A stretch of DNA of 9,249 bases from Syntrophus sp. (in: bacteria). GTDB lineage: Bacteria > Desulfobacterota > Syntrophia > Syntrophales > UBA5619. The stretch spans positions 1-9,249 of the forward strand of contig PNOO01000087.1 in the NCBI GenBank assembly GCA_013824905.1, in the 5' to 3' direction. The notes beneath the pieces are model-generated. The model had not been told where the DNA came from, made no database searches, and worked only from the letters and a program-made list of their open reading frames with translations. Positions within the stretch are counted from its first letter, which is position 1. The number at the start of each line of letters is the position of its first letter. The position numbers were made by a program, and so were the translations under genes. Below, piece after piece: positions 6,613 through 9,249 of this stretch.

Positions 6613-7599
6613 TCACTTCGTCGCGGACCCTCTGCCGGAAGATGCGCCTTTGGGATTCGCCGCCTTGAGGTATCGATAAAAATCGCTGTCCGTGGTGAGG
6701 ATTGCTACGGAATTCTTGTTCGATCCCTCTCCGTAGACCTCCAATGTCCGCAGGAATGCGTAGAACTCGGGATTGCGGCTGTACGACTTGGCATAGATGC
6801 GCGTCGCCTCCGCATCGGCCTTGCCGCGGATTTCCTGCACCTGACGGTAGGCTGTGGAACGGATCCGGCGCAGTTCTTTTTCCATTGTTCCGATGATTTC
6901 CGCACTCTGTCCTTCTCCCTCCGACCGGAACTGCGCCGCGATGCGTTTCCGTTCGGATATCATCCGGGCATACACCTTTTCCCGGACGCTCTCCACATAA
7001 TCGAGACGTTTGATGCGCACATCCACCAGCTCGATCCCATACTGAGGGATGATCCTTCGCGCCTCGGCGAGAATGGTGCGGGTGATCTCCTCCCGCCCAC
7101 GGGTGATTTTTTTCTTGAGCTCCTTTTCCAGCTCCGCCGGAACTGCATGCAGGACTTCTTCCCCAGGAACTTTCCACGATGAACTGCGGACGAGATCTAC
7201 CAGTTCACTGCTCGACACCTGGTCGCGCACCACGGAATCGATGATATCGTTCAACCGGGACTGAGCCCCCGCTTCACTGGCTACGTTTTCCATAAATTTT
7301 CTCGCATCGGCGATGCGCCAGCGCGCCGTGGTGTCCACCCAGATAAACTCCCGTCCTTTGGTCGGTATCTGATTGGGGTCCCCATCCCAGATAAGGAGGC
7401 GTTTCTCGAAACGCCTGACCTCTTGAATAAAGGGGATCTTGATATGCAGCCCCGCCTCGGTCACTGTTTCCCCGACGGGCCGGCCGAACTGGACGATAAC
7501 CGCTTGCTGGCCCTCCTCCAATGTATACAAGGTGGAAGAGAGGCTCACGGCGATTGCCAATACCAGGATAAATATCACTTTTTGTTTTATGCTTTTCAC
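6613..7599 (-). CDS. hflC: HflC, FtsH protease modulator subunit
   Basis: This 328-residue SPFH/band-7 protein has an N-terminal membrane anchor at about 7-25 (VIFILVLAIAVSLSSTLYTL). The SPFH domain follows (EEGQQAVIVQFGRPVGETVT, then G-L-H-I-K-I-P-F). The HflC-specific segment I-P-T-K-G-R-E-F-I-W-V-D-T-T-A-R-W is present, as is a long helical region with E-R-K-R-I-A-A-Q-F-R-S-E-G-E-G. In the known family, HflC pairs with HflK in a large periplasm-facing cage around FtsH and limits its action on membrane proteins. The start is a GTG at 7599, overlapping the hflK stop as GTGA, with GGAGG 6 bases upstream inside the hflK tail, so translation is coupled. The Ser/Gly/Lys-rich C-terminus is probably disordered. 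A hairpin follows at 6539-6580. Confidence 0.96.
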   Translation of the reverse strand: MKSIKQKVIFILVLAIAVSLSSTLYTLEEGQQAVIVQFGRPVGETVTEAGLHIKIPFIQEVRRFEKRLLIWDGDPNQIPTKGREFIWVDTTARWRIADARKFMENVASEAGAQSRLNDIIDSVVRDQVSSSELVDLVRSSSWKVPGEEVLHAVPAELEKELKKKITRGREEITRTILAEARRIIPQYGIELVDVRIKRLDYVESVREKVYARMISERKRIAAQFRSEGEGQSAEIIGTMEKELRRIRSTAYRQVQEIRGKADAEATRIYAKSYSRNPEFYAFLRTLEVYGEGSNKNSVAILTTDSDFYRYLKAANPKGASSGRGSATK

Positions 7600-8666
7600 T
7601 TTTTACCTCCTTCGACAGGCGGCGCGACAGGCGGCGTTGCCCCGGATTTCATGGGAAGCCAGGGTATCAGGGCTTTCTGGTCGCTGTCTACGATATAGAG
7701 ATCTTTCAGTCCCGCCAGGAAGCCGCTCATGGATTCCAGGTACATACGCCGCCGCGTGACCTCCGGGGCGCCTTCATAGTCGGCCAGGATAGCCAAAAAG
7801 CGGTTGGCCTCTCCTTTGGCTCGGTTGATTCGCTCCAAGGCGTAACCTTCGGACTGGCTGATGCTCTGGGCCGCTTCACCGCCGGCCTTGGGGATTTCGC
7901 GGTTTGCCTGCTCCTGGGCCTGATTGATCGTCCGTTCCTTATCCTGGCGCGCCTCGTTGACCTCGTTAAAGGCCGGTTTCACGGTATCGGGAGGTGTGAC
8001 GTCCTGGAGTTCGACGGTTACCAGACGCACCCCGGTTTTATATTCACTCAGGATCTTCTGAATCTCCTCTTTCGCCTCGCCGGCTACCTCCACCCGGGCG
8101 ACGGTGAGCACGTCGCTGCCGAGCCGGTTGCCGACCACCCGGCGCATGACCGCTTCGGTGATGTCGCGGATTGTCTTTTGAGAGTCCCTCACATTAAACA
8201 GAAAGAGGATCGGATCTTCGATCCGGTACTGCATGATCCACTGGACATCGATCACATTGAGGTCTCCCGTCAACATGAGGGATTCGCTCTTAAAAGACTT
8301 GTTGTCGGGCGCATACTGCGTCCGCTGGCCCGTGGCGGAGGCCAGCGTCCGGAAGCCGAATTCTTCTTTGAGCACCCTGGCGGTGGGAAGCGTACGGACC
8401 GTTTCGATCCCGAAAGGCGCCTTAAAGTGCAAACCCGGCCCGGCCGTGCGGATGACCTTGCCGAATCGCTGAACTATTCCCGTCTCTTCCGGCTGGACCG
8501 TAAACCAGACGGTCCAGAGAGAAATCAATATCACCGCGACGGGGAGCAAAATAAGAATTGGTGAACCCTTGAAATTAAATGACTGCCATTGCCGTTGAAT
8601 CTTCTGAATGATCTCGTCTAAAGACGGCGGCTGTCCGTACGGACCAAATCCTCCTTCCGGCGTCAT
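7596..8666 (-). CDS. hflK: HflK, FtsH protease modulator subunit
   Basis: This 356-residue SPFH/band-7 protein has a short Gly/Pro N-terminal tail (TPEGGFGPYGQPPSLDE). One membrane segment at about 35-56 (ILILLPVAVILISLWTVWF) is followed by V-Q-P-E-E-T-G-I-V-Q-R-F-G-K-V and G-P-G-L-H-F-K-A-P-F, the HflK hallmark. A coiled-coil helix rich in Glu/Gln/Ala (I-N-Q-A-Q-E-Q-A-N-R-E) and a Pro-rich tail (TPPVAPPVEGGKK) complete it. It partners HflC, encoded directly downstream with a 4-base overlap. The ATG at 8666 is chosen because AGGAGG lies 6 bases upstream; a TTG at 8708 in frame would add 14 residues but would place this strong site inside the gene. FtsH is not encoded in the window. Confidence 0.96.
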   Translation of the reverse strand: MTPEGGFGPYGQPPSLDEIIQKIQRQWQSFNFKGSPILILLPVAVILISLWTVWFTVQPEETGIVQRFGKVIRTAGPGLHFKAPFGIETVRTLPTARVLKEEFGFRTLASATGQRTQYAPDNKSFKSESLMLTGDLNVIDVQWIMQYRIEDPILFLFNVRDSQKTIRDITEAVMRRVVGNRLGSDVLTVARVEVAGEAKEEIQKILSEYKTGVRLVTVELQDVTPPDTVKPAFNEVNEARQDKERTINQAQEQANREIPKAGGEAAQSISQSEGYALERINRAKGEANRFLAILADYEGAPEVTRRRMYLESMSGFLAGLKDLYIVDSDQKALIPWLPMKSGATPPVAPPVEGGKK

Positions 8667-8682
8667 AGCTTGCCTCCTTTCA
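8664..8682 (-). promoter_or_regulatory. Strong RBS fixing the hflK start
   Basis: On the minus strand AAAGGAGGCAAGCT precedes ATG: a full AGGAGG with a 6-base spacer. It decides the start at 8666 over the upstream TTG at 8708. Confidence 0.85.
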
Positions 8683-8726
8683 ACTCCAAAACTTATGTCT
8701 GTTTCCAAAGATGATTAACGCATAAC

Positions 8727-8760
8727 AATTGATGGTTTACCCTTTTCTTGCCCATCAATT
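8727..8760. promoter_or_regulatory. 9-bp palindrome upstream of hflK, candidate operator
   Basis: AATTGATGG (8727-8735) and CCATCAATT (8752-8760) are perfect inverted repeats around a 16-base spacer, 61 to 94 bases before the hflK ATG. The arms are A+T rich and no T-run follows, which fits a dimeric regulator site better than a terminator. It lies where the hflKC promoter should be; I cannot place convincing -10 and -35 boxes. The regulator is unknown. Confidence 0.45.
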
Positions 8761-8782
8761 CCGGGATCAATCAGATCGTCGC

Positions 8783-8938
8783 TTAAGTATCGTTGAAGTT
8801 GCTGTGTAAGTAGGCAATCAGGGCTTCGCAACGGCTCAAATTCTTGTTCTTGTGATACTGGTGGGAAGTGAACTTACGTTCACGCTGTGTCTTATTAAAG
8901 ATAACCGTGCCGTCGGCCGGGGAAAAAACACCTTGACT
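8783..8938 (-). pseudogene. Unrecognised 51-codon open stretch, possible gene remnant
   Basis: The minus-strand frame is open between stops at 8939-8941 and 8783-8785. It reads DGTVIFNKTQRERKF, then T-S-H-Q-Y-H-K-N-K-N, then L-S-R-C-E-A-L-I-A-Y-L-H-S-N-F. Composition and codon choice look protein-like (charged, few rare codons), but there is no ATG or GTG start in frame and no RBS. It may be the 3' end of a truncated gene. I recognise no family, and chance is possible at this length. Confidence 0.25.
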
Positions 8939-8984
8939 TTACCTCCCCAATCCCCCCCGATCGCCAATTTTCATGAGTCGCGCG

Positions 8985-9006
8985 CCCCACACCTCTTGGT
9001 ATGGGG
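8985..9006. repeat. Short hairpin in the right intergenic region
   Basis: CCCCACACC (8985-8993), loop TCTT, GGTATGGGG (8998-9006) form a 9-bp stem with one mismatch, followed by GTTTATAG on the + strand. It may be a weak terminator. The rest of 8939-9155 holds no gene I can support; it is pyrimidine-rich with a CTTGACTTT / AAAGTCAAG pair at 8932-8940 and 9038-9046. Confidence 0.35.
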
Positions 9007-9155
9007 TTTATAGTGAATATTGAAGGAGGTTGTCTCCAAAGTCAAGATAAAATTTGAGAATTTTTCCAGGCCTCTGAAAGAGCGCATGGCTGACTCCGCC
9101 GCCCGATATTCCGAGGGGTCGAAGAAACAATTCGTTTCCCCCCTCTATTTTTTTC

Positions 9156-9192
9156 TTGACAAGGCGGCATCTATAGTTGTATGACGCAACCA
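9156..9192 (+). promoter_or_regulatory. Promoter with overlapping operator-like palindrome
   Basis: A consensus -35 box TTGACA (9156-9161) is followed 18 bases later by TATGAC (9180-9185), which matches 4 of 6 of the -10 consensus. Over the -10 box lies the imperfect palindrome TAGTTG-N7-CAACCA (9174-9192, one mismatch). A site in this position would block RNA polymerase, and this shape resembles MarR-type operators (inference). It drives the + strand frame that leaves the window. Confidence 0.5.
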
Positions 9193-9249
9193 TGTCAACA
9201 AACCTCGATAAGAACTGCCGGGAAATAATGGGAGTCATCATGAACCTCT
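9192..9249 (+). CDS. 5' end of a gene leaving the window, possibly a regulator
   Basis: A frame open to the window edge reads MSTNLDKNCREIMGVIMNL. Three in-frame ATGs exist at 9192, 9228 and 9240. The last has the best RBS (GGGAG at 9230-9234, 5-base spacer); the first would give an almost leaderless message from the promoter at 9156-9185. The visible peptide is a helix of a kind seen at the N-terminus of MarR-family regulators, and the palindrome over the promoter would suit autoregulation, but 19 residues cannot prove this. Confidence 0.35.
   Translation, partial: MSTNLDKNCREIMGVIMNL

Noticed and set aside
6500..7177. 225-codon minus-strand frame inside hflC
   Set aside because: It overlaps hflC in another frame; the product is an Arg/Gly/Ser-rich artefact, while hflC has clear family motifs.
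9008..9241. 77-codon minus-strand frame at the right edge
   Set aside because: It runs against the TTGACA promoter and palindrome, has no recognisable motif, and its product looks random. It cannot be excluded, because sequence upstream of its start is outside the window.

Overview
The window reads as chromosomal DNA of a Gram-negative bacterium, most likely a deltaproteobacterium (Desulfobacterota, Syntrophales-like). This is inferred from the gene mix: a lipoprotein with a lipobox, an HflK/HflC pair, a PilZ protein next to a small four-cysteine protein of a type I associate with that group, a soluble sensor kinase with a V4R-like input domain, and a long TPR protein. The DNA is moderately G+C rich with strong GGAGG-type ribosome binding sites. 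There is no rRNA, tRNA, CRISPR array or intact insertion sequence.

Layout. At the left edge the last codons of an upstream gene (1-48) precede a + strand lipoprotein (83-634). A strong hairpin (699-723) separates it from a minus-strand run. Read in transcription order, that run begins at the right with hflK (start 8666) overlapping hflC (ends 6613). A palindrome-rich spacer follows (6189-6612), then a hybrid histidine kinase (ends 3885) and a scar holding only the tail of a DsbA/FrnE-like oxidoreductase (3709-3825). Next come a TPR gene whose signal peptide lies in a different frame from its repeats (3623 to 2362), a PcaD-like alpha/beta hydrolase (2270-1485), a small four-cysteine protein (1418-1206) and a PilZ protein (1193-852). 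The right end (8667-9249) is mostly non-coding, with a 9-bp palindrome upstream of hflK, an unrecognised 51-codon open stretch, and a promoter with an operator-like palindrome leading into a + strand gene that leaves the window.

How the genes work together. HflK and HflC form one translationally coupled unit that makes an inner-membrane complex controlling the FtsH protease; ftsH itself is not here. The four-cysteine protein and PilZ are tightly linked and probably co-transcribed with the hydrolase. The kinase carries its own receiver domain but has no response regulator or obvious target beside it.

I see no convincing new multi-gene system. The observations most worth checking are the frameshift between the TPR protein's signal peptide and its repeats, the dsbA-type gene remnant, the cluster of inverted repeats before the kinase, and the regulator-like start at the right edge. 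Several gene starts (hflK, PilZ, the kinase) are placed internally because that is where the ribosome binding sites are.
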